Positions 1-9,535 of a stretch of 64,000 nucleotides of DNA are shown here, piece after piece. Where the stretch lies: assembly GCF_003344965.1 (NCBI RefSeq), contig NZ_CP031194.1, positions 7,502,001 through 7,566,000 of the forward strand, read 5' to 3'. Source of the DNA: Streptomyces paludis. GTDB taxonomy: Bacteria; Actinomycetota; Actinomycetes; Streptomycetales; Streptomycetaceae. Every line of letters begins with the position of its first letter. Position 1 is the first letter of the stretch. The notes under the pieces were generated by a model that ran no database searches, had not been told where the DNA came from, and saw nothing but the letters and a program-made list of their open reading frames with translations. The position numbers and the translations under genes were made by a program.

Positions 1-1914
1 CAGGCCCCATCCGATACCGGCCTCCAGTGTGTCCAGCAGCCGTTCGCGGGGAGTGTCACTCGCCTCGGCCAGTATCCCGAAGTCGAACCGTTCCCCCACG
101 ACGGCGGCCACCGCGAGGGTGGTCTCCGCGCCGTCGGGAAGTCCGCGCAACCGGTGCCGGACCAGGTTGCGGGTGCCCTCCGGCAGCGCCTCGGTCAGCC
201 GTCTTGTACCCAACGTCGGTACGAGACGCGCGAGTTCGTTCACATGGAACGGGACGCCTCCGCAGCGCCGGTGGATCACACGGCCGGTCTCCGCCCCGGT
301 ACCGGGGCCCAGCCGGCGGCCCACCGCCCGTACCACCTCGGCCTCGGTCAGCCGGCGCAACGGCCAGCGGTTGGCCCATGTGCCGGTCAGACCGGCGACC
401 AGGGCACTCGCGGCGCCGTCGAGTTCGGGGCCGTCACGGCTGGTGACCAGGAGCAGCAGCGGTAACTCCGGCAGCATCGTGGTCAGTACACGCAGCACCC
501 GCACCGAATCGGGGTCGGCCCAATGCAGATCGTCGAGGACGACGAGGAGCGGGCGTTCCCGCGCGGCACACGCCAACAGCTCCACGATGACGGTCGGCCC
601 TCGTGAGGACGCGCCCCCGCCGTCACCGTGACGCCCTTCCCCGGCAGGGCCCTTGCCCATACCGAGGGACCGTGCCCTCCCCGGGGCGGGGCGGTCGCTG
701 TCACCGCCCGTGATCAGCGCGTTCGCCCCGAGCTGGTCGGCCAGCCTCCGCAGCCGTCTGCCGCCCCCGCCGATCACGGCCCGCAGCACCATCAGCCACG
801 GCCACAGGGCGGGAACCCCCTGCCCCTCGGGACATCGGCCGACGACCGCCGCCAGCCCCCGGCCCGCCGCCCGCTCCAGCGCTGCCTGAGCGATCCGGGT
901 CTTGCCGATGCCCGGCTCTCCCGTAACCAGCATCAGACCGCCCCGGCCGCCGGACGTCCCGGACAGCGCGCGGTCCACTCCGGCCAGTACGTCGTCCCGC
1001 CCGTCGAGTCCGTCCCGGCTGTCGGGCTCCGGGACATCGGCACGGGTGACCGTCCCGGCCGCCGGACGCGCAGCGGCACTTGAACCCGGAACAGGACCCG
1101 AACCAGGACCTGGACCTGGACCGGCCGCCCGTACGACCCGGCGCGCTTCCAGGTCCAGCCCCGCGTCCTGGTGGACGATGTCCCGCTCCAGCCGGCGCAG
1201 CCTTCGGCCGGGGCCGACTCCGAGGTTCTCGTCGAGCGCGCCGCGCGCCTGCTGGAGCACCGCGAGGGACTCGGCGCGCCGCCCACAGCGGTACAGGGCG
1301 AGCGCGAGCATCTCCCAGCGCTGCTCCCGCAACGGTTCGGAGGCGACCAGCGTTCTCAGCCCGGCGACGGCCGGCTCGGCGAGCCCGGCGGCCAACTGGG
1401 CTCCCGCGTGCCGCTCCTGGGACGTCAGCCGAAGCTCCTCCAGCCGGGTCGACTCCAGCGCGGCGAACGGCTCGGACGAGAACTCCCCGAAGGCGGGCCC
1501 TCTCCACAGCGCGAGCGCCTGATCGAGGTCGGAGAGCGCGTCCAGCGGCCGGCCACCGGCCAGCGACGCCCGGCCCGACTCGGCCAGCTTCCCGAACGAC
1601 ATCGCGTCGTACCGTTCCTCCGGCACGCGCAGACAGTATCCGGTCTCCGTGCTGACCAGCACTTTCCCCGCCTCTCGCGGTGGCCGGTCCGGCTCCAGCC
1701 GCCGCCGCAGATTGGCGACGTACGACCGCAGAGTGCCGACCGCCGTCGGCGGCGGCCGCTCCCCCCACACACTGTCCACCAACCGGGAAACCGGCACCGG
1801 ACCGCCCGCCTCCGCCAACAACACGGCTAGCACCCGCCGCTGTTTGGCTCCCCCCAGGGCGACCGGTTGATCACCGACCCGGACCTCGACCGCTCCCAGC
1901 ACCGACCACCACAT
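1..1914 (-). CDS. SARP/AfsR-type regulator with AAA ATPase domain, cut by left edge
   Basis: Large transcriptional regulator whose C-terminus lies beyond the window; 638 codons are present and the frame is open to base 1. The N-terminus (from ATG at 1914) reads as an OmpR-type winged helix with the SARP signature GGAKQRRVLAVLL, followed by a bacterial transcriptional activation (BTAD) helical region and then an ATPase with Walker A GEPGIGKT (about base 900) and Walker B LLVVLDDLHWADPDS (about bases 490-550). The last visible part (VVGERFDFGILAEA) is typical of the region after the nucleotide-binding domain in AfsR/LuxR-type ATPases. Such proteins usually activate secondary-metabolite genes. 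It is divergent from the TetR gene at 2083. Its target is not visible here and may lie to the left. Confidence 0.85.
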   Translation of the reverse strand, partial: MWWSVLGAVEVRVGDQPVALGGAKQRRVLAVLLAEAGGPVPVSRLVDSVWGERPPPTAVGTLRSYVANLRRRLEPDRPPREAGKVLVSTETGYCLRVPEERYDAMSFGKLAESGRASLAGGRPLDALSDLDQALALWRGPAFGEFSSEPFAALESTRLEELRLTSQERHAGAQLAAGLAEPAVAGLRTLVASEPLREQRWEMLALALYRCGRRAESLAVLQQARGALDENLGVGPGRRLRRLERDIVHQDAGLDLEARRVVRAAGPGPGPGSGPVPGSSAAARPAAGTVTRADVPEPDSRDGLDGRDDVLAGVDRALSGTSGGRGGLMLVTGEPGIGKTRIAQAALERAAGRGLAAVVGRCPEGQGVPALWPWLMVLRAVIGGGGRRLRRLADQLGANALITGGDSDRPAPGRARSLGMGKGPAGEGRHGDGGGASSRGPTVIVELLACAARERPLLVVLDDLHWADPDSVRVLRVLTTMLPELPLLLLVTSRDGPELDGAASALVAGLTGTWANRWPLRRLTEAEVVRAVGRRLGPGTGAETGRVIHRRCGGVPFHVNELARLVPTLGTRRLTEALPEGTRNLVRHRLRGLPDGAETTLAVAAVVGERFDFGILAEASDTPRERLLDTLEAGIGWGL

Positions 1915-2024
1915 AGCGTGGAACCTATTACGACAGGGAGTCATCGAACAACGACGCCTCCCGCCTCCAAAACCACTCGCGCCACAGCCCGGGCATCAGA
2001 TGAAGCGAACACGGACTCCTTGCG

Positions 2025-2039
2025 ACTTATGAGATAAGT
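2025..2039. promoter_or_regulatory. TetR-type operator, ACTTAT-N3-ATAAGT
   Basis: Perfect 6-3-6 inverted repeat ACTTATGAGATAAGT 44 bases before the TetR start, flanked by further symmetric GC/GC. The same motif recurs three times at 9468-9590, so this is probably the autoregulatory site of the TetR repressor next to it. Confidence 0.6.
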
Positions 2040-2082
2040 TGCTACGAGGCGCGAGGGCGCGGTACCGGACGGAGGGATGGCG

Positions 2083-2742
2083 ATGGCGCAGAGGATGACC
2101 CGTCGTGGGCCGCTGACCAGGGACGAGATTGTGCGGCAGGCGCTGGTGGTGGCTGAGACGGAGGGGATGGAGAAGCTCTCGCTGCACAAGATCGCCGCGG
2201 CGGTCGGGGTGCGGACCATGTCGCTCTACAACCATGTCGGGGACAAGGCCGATGTGCTCGACGCCATGGCGGATGTGATCCTCAAGGGCATCGTCATCCC
2301 CGACGCGGACGAGATGCCGTGGGAGGACGCGCTGCGCGCGCTGGCGCGGGCGTTCCGTGTCGCGGCCCTGCAATATCCGCACTCCGCGCCGCTGGTGCTG
2401 ACCCGGCGTCTCAACGCCCCCGCCGCCATGCCTGTCGTCGAGGCCGCGCTGCGGATTCTGGGCCGTGCCGGGCTGGACGGTGCCTCCGCCGTCCATGTTC
2501 TGCGCGCTGTCATCGCCTTCCTGATCGGCACGCTCTCCCGGGAGGTGGGATTCGCGCCGACGTACGCCGGCGCGATCCCGGGAGTCGTCGCCATGCGCGA
2601 GCGGGACCTCATCGAGAGCGGACTGCCCGCCGTGGCCGCGGCCTCCGCCGAACTGGCCGTCTGCGACCACGAGATCGAGATGGAGTTCGGGCTGGAGCTG
2701 CTCCTCGACGCCGTCCGCCGCCGGGTCGAAGCCCTCTCGTAG
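2083..2742 (+). CDS. TetR/AcrR-family repressor with TetR-class C-terminal domain
   Basis: A 219-residue repressor. The N-terminal helix-turn-helix reads LTRDEIVRQALVVAETEG..SLHKIAAAVGVRTMSLYNHVGDKADVLDAM, the classic TetR recognition pattern. The rest is an all-helical ligand/dimer domain like that of TetR_C proteins (FLIGTLSREVGFAPT..EFGLELLLDAVRRR). An ATG at 2077 abuts the GGAGGG Shine-Dalgarno directly, so the second ATG at 2083 is the better start. A palindrome at 2025-2039 lies in its promoter. The same palindrome occurs in the 9366-9612 divergent promoter, so it probably controls itself and those two genes. The ligand is unknown. Confidence 0.85.
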   Translation: MAQRMTRRGPLTRDEIVRQALVVAETEGMEKLSLHKIAAAVGVRTMSLYNHVGDKADVLDAMADVILKGIVIPDADEMPWEDALRALARAFRVAALQYPHSAPLVLTRRLNAPAAMPVVEAALRILGRAGLDGASAVHVLRAVIAFLIGTLSREVGFAPTYAGAIPGVVAMRERDLIESGLPAVAAASAELAVCDHEIEMEFGLELLLDAVRRRVEALS

Positions 2743-2755
2743 CGGTCCCGCCGGC

Positions 2756-3469
2756 TCATGGGCCGGGACGGCCGGCGCTCCGCGCGGGCTCCGGGGGCCA
2801 GGCGCCGGGCGCCAGGATCCCCGTCACGTACGCGCGGGCCACCAGAGCGGCCCTGCCGGACACGCCCCAGCGGCGGGACAGCCGCTTGAGGTGGTAGTTG
2901 ACCCCGTCCGCGGTGAGGCCCACGGCCGAGGCGATCTGCGCCGTCGTCGCGCCGCCCGCGGTCAGCGCGAGGATACGGACCGCCGTGGCGTCCACCGCGC
3001 CCGCGCAGACGGCGGACGCCACCGGCTCCGCCTCCGGTTCGGCGACACGCACGATCACCAGCAGATTCGGCTCGTCGAAGGAAGTGTCGTCGACCAGATC
3101 GACACTGACCTCACCGCGCCGCTCCACACCGTTCACCGCGGTCCAGCGGACGGCGACCGGATAGCGCGACCGGCGGTGCAGCCGGATGGCCTCCGCGATC
3201 GAACGCAGCTGCCCCCAGCTCTCCGGATGGAACAGCTCCAGCGCGCTGCGCCCCCGGAACGCCCCCGCGAGCTGCCCCCATTCGGCGGCCAGCGCCGGGT
3301 TCGCCCGCAGGATGGTGCCATCGGCCCCGCAGAAGGCCGCGGGCAGCGGGATACGGTCGAACAGCCCGGTGGTGCGGTTGCGCCAGAAGACCGCCGCCGC
3401 GCTGTCCGGCACCACATGGCGCGCGCCCGCGAAGCCCTCCCCGCCGCTCATACGCTCCTCCTCCGGCAT
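2756..3469 (-). CDS. PAS-domain LuxR-type transcriptional regulator
   Basis: A 237-residue regulator with an N-terminal PAS-like sensor (about residues 20-140, including FDRIPLPAAFCGADGTILRAN) and a C-terminal LuxR helix-turn-helix (about 165-215: ILALTAGGATTAQIASAVGLTADGVNYHLKRLSRRWGVSGRAALVA). PAS-LuxR proteins such as PimM control antifungal and other secondary pathways in Streptomyces. The ATG at 3469 has AGGAGGAGGAG just upstream. An in-frame ATG at 3451 also has a good site, so the first six residues are uncertain. It is divergent from the P450 fusion gene and converges on the TetR gene. A 7-6-7 inverted repeat lies in the shared promoter. Confidence 0.85.
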   Translation of the reverse strand: MPEEERMSGGEGFAGARHVVPDSAAAVFWRNRTTGLFDRIPLPAAFCGADGTILRANPALAAEWGQLAGAFRGRSALELFHPESWGQLRSIAEAIRLHRRSRYPVAVRWTAVNGVERRGEVSVDLVDDTSFDEPNLLVIVRVAEPEAEPVASAVCAGAVDATAVRILALTAGGATTAQIASAVGLTADGVNYHLKRLSRRWGVSGRAALVARAYVTGILAPGAWPPEPARSAGRPGP

Positions 3470-3572
3470 CCTGTCTCCTCCTCCTTTGGCGGACTGCTGT
3501 GTCGCACATGGTCCGGTACGGCGCCACTCCGGACGCCCGGCCGGCGGACGGCAAGTACCACCGGCCGGTGTC

Positions 3573-3592
3573 GCCTACCAGTTCCGGTAGGC
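3573..3592. promoter_or_regulatory. Inverted repeat between PAS-LuxR and P450 genes
   Basis: GCCTACC-AGTTCC-GGTAGGC, a perfect 7-6-7 inverted repeat in the 221-bp divergent promoter, about 100 bases before either start. A second short palindrome (CACCGGCCGGTG) is at 3559-3570. It is a candidate binding site for the adjacent regulator; this is inferred from position and symmetry only. Confidence 0.4.
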
Positions 3593-3690
3593 ACCCGGTG
3601 GTGACAACGGCCCGAACGGCGCGACGCTGGAAACGGGCCGCCCGCCGGGCGTCCCGCGCACCCGGCCTTCGAACGCAGAGGGAAGCCCCC

Positions 3691-6600
3691 ATGACTGAGG
3701 TCATCCTCCCGCCGCACACCGAGACCCGCCACGGACTGCCCGTCGTCGATCCCTCCGCCGCTCCCGCCCCCGCCGGCCCGCTCGTGCTGGCCACCATGGA
3801 GCGGGCCAGAACGTACGGACCGGACTTCTACCAGCGGTTCGGCGGCCACGAGCTGCTCTTCGCCGGCGGGCTCGGCCTGGTCACCGAACTGGCCGACGAA
3901 CAGCGGTTCGCGAAGTTCGTGGGGCCGGCGCTGGTGAACGTACGCGAGTTCGCCGGTGACGGCCTGTTCACCGCCTTCAACGACGAGCCGAACTGGGCCA
4001 AGGCCCACGATCTGCTCATGCCGGCCTTCGCCCTCGGCTCCATGCGCCGCTACCACCCCGTCATGCTGCGCGTCGCCCGCCGGCTGCTCACCGCCTGGGA
4101 CGGGCACGCCGCCGCCGGTACACCGGTGGACGTCGCCGACGACATGACCCGGATGACGCTGGACACCATCGGACTGGCCGGGTTCGGCTTCGACTTCGGC
4201 TCCTTCGACAGCGACCGGCCGCATCCCTTCGTCGGCGCCATGGTGCGCTGTCTGACCTGGGCCATGACCCGGACCGGCCGCCCGCCCGCCACCGCCGCGG
4301 GCGCGGCCGACGAGGCCGCCGCGGCGGACACGGCGTTCCGCACCGACGCGGCCTATCTGGCGTCCGTGGTGGACGAGGTCATCGCCGCGCGCACCGCCGC
4401 GCCCCGGCCCGGAGCCAAGGACCGGCCCGGCGCCGACGACCGGTCCGACGCCGACGACCTGCTGGGGCTGATGCTGACCGCCCGGCACCCCTCCGACGGC
4501 ACGACACTGGACGTCGAGAACATCCGCAACCAGGTCATCACCTTCCTGATCGCCGGACACGAGACGACCTCCGGCACCCTCGCCTTCGCGCTGTACTTCC
4601 TCTCCCAGCACCCGGAGGTACTGCGCGCGGTACGCCGGGAGGTGGACGGGCTGTGGGGCGACGCCGCCGACCCGGAGCCGACGTACGAGGACATCGGCCG
4701 GCTCCGCTACACCCGCCAGGTCCTCAACGAGACCCTTCGGCTGTGGCCCGCGGCCCCCGGATTCGCCCGGCAGGCACTCGTGGACACGGTGATCGGTGAC
4801 GGTGTCCACCTGCACGCGGGGGAGCCCGCCTTCGTGTCGATCCCGATGCTGCACCGCGACCCGGTGTGGGGCGACAACCCGGAGCTCTTCGACCCCTCCC
4901 GCTTCGACCCGGAGGTGGAGGCCGCCCGCTCCCCGCACGCCTTCAAACCGTTCGGCACCGGTGAACGCGCCTGTATCGGCAGGCAGTTCGCCCTGCACGA
5001 GGCGACGATGCTGCTGGGCATGCTGGTCCACCGCTACCGGCTGATCGACCAGGACCGCTACACACTCACCATCAAGCAGACGCTGACCATCAAACCCGAC
5101 GGCTTCACCCTGGGCCTCGTCCCCCGCACCCCCGCCGAGCGCGCCGTCCCCGCCGCGGCGCAGCCGTCCGCCCCCGCCTCCGCCGCCGACACCTCGCTGC
5201 CCACACGGGTCCGGGAGGGCACCCGGCTGCTCCTGCTGCACGGCTCCAACTACGGTGCCTGCCGCGACTTCGCGGGCCAACTGGCCGGCGCGGCGGGCGA
5301 ACTGGGCTGTGCCACCGAGGTCGCCCCGCTCGACGCGTACGCCGGCGCGCTGCCGCTCGACCGCCCGCTGATCATCACGGCCGCCTCCTACAACGGGCAG
5401 CCCACCGACGACGCGACCGCGTTCGTACGGTGGCTGGAGACCGCGGAACCCGGCGCGGCGGACGGTGTCACCTACGCCGTGCTGGGCATCGGGGACCGCA
5501 ACTGGGCGGCGACGTACCAGCGCGTTCCCACCCTCATCGACCGGCGGCTCGCCGAACTCGGCGGCACCCGGCTGCTGGCCCGCGCCGAGGGCGATGCCTC
5601 GGGCGATCTGGCCGGTGCCACCCGGGAGTTCACCCGCCGGATGCGCACCGCGCTGCTCGCGCGCGCGGGCGACCCGGCCTCCGCCGGAGCCGCCGTCGCG
5701 GCGGGCCCCGGGTATCTCGTGCACGAGGTGGCAGGCGCGCCGGGGGCCGCGCTGGCCGCCCGCCACGGGATGACCGCGATGACCGTCACCGCCGCCGGGA
5801 GCCTGAGCGCGCCCGCGTATCCGCGCGCCAAGCGGTTCGTACGGGTGGCGCTCCCGCCGGGCGGGACCTACCGGACCGGCGACCATCTGGCCGTACTGCC
5901 CGTCAACGACCCGGCCCTGGCCGAGCGGGCCGCCAAGCTGCTGGGCGCCAACCTCGACACCGTCCTCAGCATCACGCCCGTACCGCCGCGCTCCGGCGCT
6001 CTCGCCGTCGACCGGCCCCTGACCGTACGGGAGTTGCTGACCCGCCACGTCGAACTCCAGGACCGGCCGACCGCCGAGCAGCTGCGCACCCTGGCGGCCG
6101 TCAACCCGTGCCCGCCCGAGCGGCGGGCGCTGGCGGCGCTGGCGGCGGACGCACAGGCCCTGGCCGCCGATCCGCGCACACTGCTCGATGTGATCGAGGA
6201 CCATCCGGCCCTGCGGGAGGCCCTGACCTGGCCGGTCGTCCTCGATCTGCTGCCGCCGCTGCGGCCCCGGACCTACTCGGTCTCCTCCTCGCCGGCCGTC
6301 GACCCGGAGCGGATCGATCTGATGGTCTCGCTGCTGGAGGCGCCGGGCCGCGCGGGCCGCGGAACGTACCGGGGGACCGGCTCCGGGCATCTGCACACCG
6401 TGGTCCCCGGCGATACCGTACTGGCCCGTCTCCAGCCCTGCCGCGAGGCGTTCCGGATCGGCCACGACGACCGGGACCCGGTCATCATGGTCGCCGCGGG
6501 CACCGGGCTCGCGCCGTTCCGCGGAGCGATCGCCGACCGCCGTACGCGCGCCGCTGCCGGCGACCGGCTCGCCCCGGCGCTCTGCTACTTCGGCTGCGAC

Positions 6601-6951
6601 GCGCCCGACGCCGACTATCTGTACGCCGAGGAGCTGCGGGCGGCCGAGGAGGCGGGGGCGGTCTCCCTGCGGCCGGTCTTCAGCGCGGCCCCGGTGGCGG
6701 GGGCGCGGTTCGTACAGCACCGGATCGCGGCCGAGGCCGACGAGGTGTGGGCGCTGCTCGAAGCGGGGGCCAGGGTTTACGTCTGCGGCGACGGCCGGCA
6801 CATGGCCCCCGGCGTCCGGCAGGCGTTCCGCGACCTGTACGCGCGGCGGACGCCGGGGCCCGGCGGACCGGCGGGCGAGCAGGCCGGCGAGGAGTGGCTG
6901 CGGCGGCTGATGGACCGGGGCCGGTACGTCGAGGACGTGTACGCCGGCTGA
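3691..6951 (+). CDS. Self-sufficient cytochrome P450-reductase fusion (CYP102/P450 BM3 type)
   Basis: A 1086-residue natural fusion, close to the 1049 residues of P450 BM3, expected to hydroxylate fatty acids or similar substrates using NADPH and O2 in the cytoplasm. The P450 half (about 1-470) has the I-helix AGHETTSG, K-helix ETLRLWP, and heme loop FGTGERACIGRQ with the thiolate at Cys428. Then come a flavodoxin domain (about 510-660, LLLLHGSNYGACRDFAGQL), a connecting/FAD domain (about 700-900, RTYSVSSSPAV) and an NADPH domain ending GRYVEDVYAG, as in BM3. The phosphate loop GSNYGACR departs from the usual GSNxGTAE, so FMN binding deserves checking. The start at 3691 follows AGAGGGA; an upstream in-frame ATG at 3499 lies inside the promoter. 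The divergent PAS-LuxR gene is the likely regulator. Confidence 0.93.
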   Translation: MTEVILPPHTETRHGLPVVDPSAAPAPAGPLVLATMERARTYGPDFYQRFGGHELLFAGGLGLVTELADEQRFAKFVGPALVNVREFAGDGLFTAFNDEPNWAKAHDLLMPAFALGSMRRYHPVMLRVARRLLTAWDGHAAAGTPVDVADDMTRMTLDTIGLAGFGFDFGSFDSDRPHPFVGAMVRCLTWAMTRTGRPPATAAGAADEAAAADTAFRTDAAYLASVVDEVIAARTAAPRPGAKDRPGADDRSDADDLLGLMLTARHPSDGTTLDVENIRNQVITFLIAGHETTSGTLAFALYFLSQHPEVLRAVRREVDGLWGDAADPEPTYEDIGRLRYTRQVLNETLRLWPAAPGFARQALVDTVIGDGVHLHAGEPAFVSIPMLHRDPVWGDNPELFDPSRFDPEVEAARSPHAFKPFGTGERACIGRQFALHEATMLLGMLVHRYRLIDQDRYTLTIKQTLTIKPDGFTLGLVPRTPAERAVPAAAQPSAPASAADTSLPTRVREGTRLLLLHGSNYGACRDFAGQLAGAAGELGCATEVAPLDAYAGALPLDRPLIITAASYNGQPTDDATAFVRWLETAEPGAADGVTYAVLGIGDRNWAATYQRVPTLIDRRLAELGGTRLLARAEGDASGDLAGATREFTRRMRTALLARAGDPASAGAAVAAGPGYLVHEVAGAPGAALAARHGMTAMTVTAAGSLSAPAYPRAKRFVRVALPPGGTYRTGDHLAVLPVNDPALAERAAKLLGANLDTVLSITPVPPRSGALAVDRPLTVRELLTRHVELQDRPTAEQLRTLAAVNPCPPERRALAALAADAQALAADPRTLLDVIEDHPALREALTWPVVLDLLPPLRPRTYSVSSSPAVDPERIDLMVSLLEAPGRAGRGTYRGTGSGHLHTVVPGDTVLARLQPCREAFRIGHDDRDPVIMVAAGTGLAPFRGAIADRRTRAAAGDRLAPALCYFGCDAPDADYLYAEELRAAEEAGAVSLRPVFSAAPVAGARFVQHRIAAEADEVWALLEAGARVYVCGDGRHMAPGVRQAFRDLYARRTPGPGGPAGEQAGEEWLRRLMDRGRYVEDVYAG

Positions 6952-6955
6952 GCCG

Positions 6956-6983
6956 CCCGCGGCGGTGTCCGCACCGCCGCGGG
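6956..6983. terminator. Bidirectional stem-loop between convergent genes
   Basis: Perfect 12-bp GC stem (CCCGCGGCGGTG / CACCGCCGCGGG) with a TCCG loop, 4 bases after the P450 stop and 22 before the end of the convergent membrane-protein gene. There is no T-run, as is common for Streptomyces terminators. Confidence 0.7.
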
Positions 6984-7004
6984 CGCCGGGGGAGGTGCAG
7001 GGGG

Positions 7005-8324
7005 TCACGCGGGCCGCGGGGTCAGGCGCGTGTGACCCTTGCGGTCGTAGTACGCCGTCATCGCGAAGCCGAAGAGCAGGGCGAGCGCGGCGCCGACCGC
7101 GATCATGGTCCAGGCCCGGGTGAGCCCGGCGTCGCCGCGCGCGTCGAAGTAGAGCAGCGCGCGGACCCCGTCGCTGAGCTGCCGCATCGGCTCGAAGTGG
7201 GACAGGAAGCGGTAGAACGCGGGCACCGCCTGGAGCGGCACGGTGGCGCCGGACGACGGCAGACCCAGCACGATGAACACGAACATGGACACGAGCTGGC
7301 CGATGCCCCCGAAGGCGGCGTTGATCGCCTGCACGCCCAGGCCGACCGCGAGCGCCGCGCAGTAGGAGTAGATCCACAGCAGCGGGATGTGGGTCGCGTC
7401 CATGCCGAGAATGGCCACGCACGAGACCAGGACGAGCGTGACGCTGAGGACCGTGATGCCGGCCGTCATGGCCATCTTCAGCAGCAGGGTCTGGGTGCGG
7501 TTGACGGGGACCGTGGGCAGGCGGGTGTGCCAGGGGCCGATCTCGTTGTCGGCGTACCCCAGCGAGGTGTCGACGCCGTTGCTGATGACGTTGCCGCCGA
7601 GGAAGCCGGCGAGCACGAGCAGCAGGGTGTAGTAGAAGGCGCTCAGCCCGAGTCCGCTGTGGCCGCCGAGGGGGTGGCCGACCTGGGTGGTGACGGCGAC
7701 CGGGTCGGCGAGCAGCAGTCGCTGGGTGGCGCCCGCCCCGGTGGCGGCGGCGGTGAGCTGCTTGCCGATCGTCAGGGACGCCTGATGGGCGGCGGCCGTG
7801 GTGATCTGGGTCGCCAGGGACGAACCGAGGCTGCCCTTGCCGGGGTTGGTCAGCACCGTCATCGCCGGGCGGGCGGTGGCGTCCGTGGTGGTGAGGGCGG
7901 CGACGGAGTCGGTGAAGCCGGCGGGGATGACCAGGGCGCCGTAGACCTTGCCGGAGTCCAGCGCGTCCTGGGCCTGCCGGAGGGTCAGGGTCCGCCAGGC
8001 GGCCTTGCCGTCGGAGCGGTCGGTGGCGATGGCGTGGGCGATCTGGGTGCCGAGGTTGCTCGGCTGTCCCGGCAGCGGCTCTCCCCGGTCGGCGTTGACG
8101 AGCGCGATGGGCAGGTCGTGCAGATCGCGCTGCGGGCTGACGACACCGCCCATGTAGAGGACGGAGAGCAGCAGGGCGAGCAGCCCGGTGAGGATCGTGG
8201 GCACCAGCCACAGCTTGGGGCGGCGCAGCAGCGTGGCGGCGCGGGCCCCCGGCGGGGCGTCGCGGTCCGGCCGCGGGCGGGTGTCGGGGGTCGAACCGTC
8301 GGGGTTCGTGCCGTCGGCGGTCAT
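7005..8324 (-). CDS. DUF3533/YhgE-Pip-like ABC-2-type membrane protein
   Basis: A 439-residue integral membrane protein. After a Pro/Asp-rich cytoplasmic tail there is one membrane segment near 40-60 (LVPTILTGLLALLLSVLYMGGVV). A large extracytoplasmic domain follows, containing the family pattern DLPIALVNADRGEP and ending with ATQITTAAAHQASLTIGKQL. Five or six further membrane segments fill the C-terminal half (from FYYTLLLVLAGFLGGNVISNG). This matches the YhgE/Pip-DUF3533-ABC-2 permease group, whose members act in export or phage and toxin interaction. No ATPase partner is nearby. GGAGAACC precedes the ATG. Its substrate is unknown. Confidence 0.75.
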   Translation of the reverse strand: MTADGTNPDGSTPDTRPRPDRDAPPGARAATLLRRPKLWLVPTILTGLLALLLSVLYMGGVVSPQRDLHDLPIALVNADRGEPLPGQPSNLGTQIAHAIATDRSDGKAAWRTLTLRQAQDALDSGKVYGALVIPAGFTDSVAALTTTDATARPAMTVLTNPGKGSLGSSLATQITTAAAHQASLTIGKQLTAAATGAGATQRLLLADPVAVTTQVGHPLGGHSGLGLSAFYYTLLLVLAGFLGGNVISNGVDTSLGYADNEIGPWHTRLPTVPVNRTQTLLLKMAMTAGITVLSVTLVLVSCVAILGMDATHIPLLWIYSYCAALAVGLGVQAINAAFGGIGQLVSMFVFIVLGLPSSGATVPLQAVPAFYRFLSHFEPMRQLSDGVRALLYFDARGDAGLTRAWTMIAVGAALALLFGFAMTAYYDRKGHTRLTPRPA

Positions 8325-8561
8325 GGTTCTCCGGTCGTGTTCGGGGACCGGACGGGGCGGGGCCGCTCCGGAGCCGGTCGTACGGGGGCTGCCGGGCCAG
8401 GATGGGGAGAGGGACGGCGAGTCGGCCCGAGCCTCGCCGTACCTCGCCCGGTTGGAGCAGCGAGCCGGCCACTCGCTCAGGGGTGCGGAGGATCCGTTAC
8501 GGGGGCGCCCTGCGCGGTCGCCCCAAGGGGTCGCTCTGCGCGGTCGCGCTACGGAGCCGCC

Positions 8562-9365
8562 CTACGGGGTCGCGCTCTCCGCCGTGCCCGCCCGTGCCTT
8601 CTCGAAGAGGGCCGGGTCATGGGCGCTGACGAGCAGGAGCCCGGCCTCGTCGCGGCGGTACAGCTCGGCGAGGCGGGTGTGGTGGGCGCGGACCCGCTTG
8701 CCGTCGTACGCGATGACGGCCTCCATGGCTCGCAGGGAGAAGGGGACGGGGGTACGGCCGTCGAGGGTGCCGTGGTGGTAGAAGGCGTCCCCGGCGTGCA
8801 GGATCCAGTGCGTACCGGCGTCGACCGCGACGGCGGCGTGGCCGCGGGTGTGGCCGGGGAGGGCGAGCAGGACGATACCGGGCGCGATCATGTCCAGCTC
8901 CCGGGCGGCGGCGAACCCGCGCCAGCTCTCCCCGTCGGGACGGTGCTCGACCAGCCGCGGGCCGTGCGCCCACTGGGCGCTCTGATAACGGATCCGCTCC
9001 CGCCAGGAGGGCGCGTGGACGGCGCCGAGCGCCTCGTCCGCGGTCAGATGGACCTGGGCGTGCGGGAAGTCTGCGAGACCGCCGATGTGGTCGGCGTCGA
9101 AGTGGGTCAGCACGATGTGGCGGACGTCGTCCCGGCGGAACCCGAGCTTCTCGACCTGCCGGGCGGCGGTCTCCTCGGGATCGAGGACGGGCCGGACGAA
9201 GTGGCGGGCCGGCCCGATGCGCCGCCGGGGGTCGGCGATGTCACCGAGGCCGTAGCCGGAGTCCACGAGGACCAGCCCGTTCGCGGTCTCGATCAGCAGC
9301 ACATGGCAGACGAGCCGGGCGCCGGGCGGACGCATGCTGCCGCAGTTGAGGTGGTGGACCTTCAT
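8562..9365 (-). CDS. Metallo-beta-lactamase-fold hydrolase, N-acyl-homoserine-lactonase-like
   Basis: A 267-residue MBL-fold enzyme. The zinc motif is [12 protein letters not shown] (HxxxDH type), with later ligands expected at [10 protein letters not shown] and [10 protein letters not shown]. Start and architecture ([27 protein letters not shown]) resemble the AttM/AiiA-like lactonase group, so a lactone or ester substrate is plausible but unproven. A longer reading to 9644 exists but crosses the divergent promoter. The ATG at 9365 has AAGGA 9 bases upstream and starts at the conserved N-terminus. It is divergent from the NAD(P)-binding gene at 9613, with four ACTTAT-type operator sites between them. 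Confidence 0.85.
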   Translation of the reverse strand: MKVHHLNCGSMRPPGARLVCHVLLIETANGLVLVDSGYGLGDIADPRRRIGPARHFVRPVLDPEETAARQVEKLGFRRDDVRHIVLTHFDADHIGGLADFPHAQVHLTADEALGAVHAPSWRERIRYQSAQWAHGPRLVEHRPDGESWRGFAAARELDMIAPGIVLLALPGHTRGHAAVAVDAGTHWILHAGDAFYHHGTLDGRTPVPFSLRAMEAVIAYDGKRVRAHHTRLAELYRRDEAGLLLVSAHDPALFEKARAGTAESATP

Positions 9366-9467
9366 GTCGGTGTCCTTGGAGGGGGAGGGGAGGCGGGCGC
9401 GGATCGCGGGCCCGCCGGTGGAACACCCCAGCACACTTACGGCGTATGTCCACCCTTCCCCACCCTG

Positions 9468-9482
9468 ACTTATGGCATAAGT
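9468..9482. promoter_or_regulatory. TetR-type operator copy 2
   Basis: ACTTATGGCATAAGT, a 6-3-6 inverted repeat matching the site at 2025. A weaker match (ACTTACGGCGTATGT) lies at 9435-9449, closer to the hydrolase start. Confidence 0.6.
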
Positions 9483-9535
9483 GATGTCAAGCGCGGTGAT
9501 CGCCCGGGGCGGACGGTTGAGGGCCCAGGCCCCCG

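Noticed and set aside
3448..8472. A 1674-codon open frame on the minus strand across the P450 and DUF3533 genes
   Set aside because: Low-complexity Arg/Gly/Pro/Ala protein with no domains, antisense to a clear CYP102 gene; a product of high GC removing stop codons.
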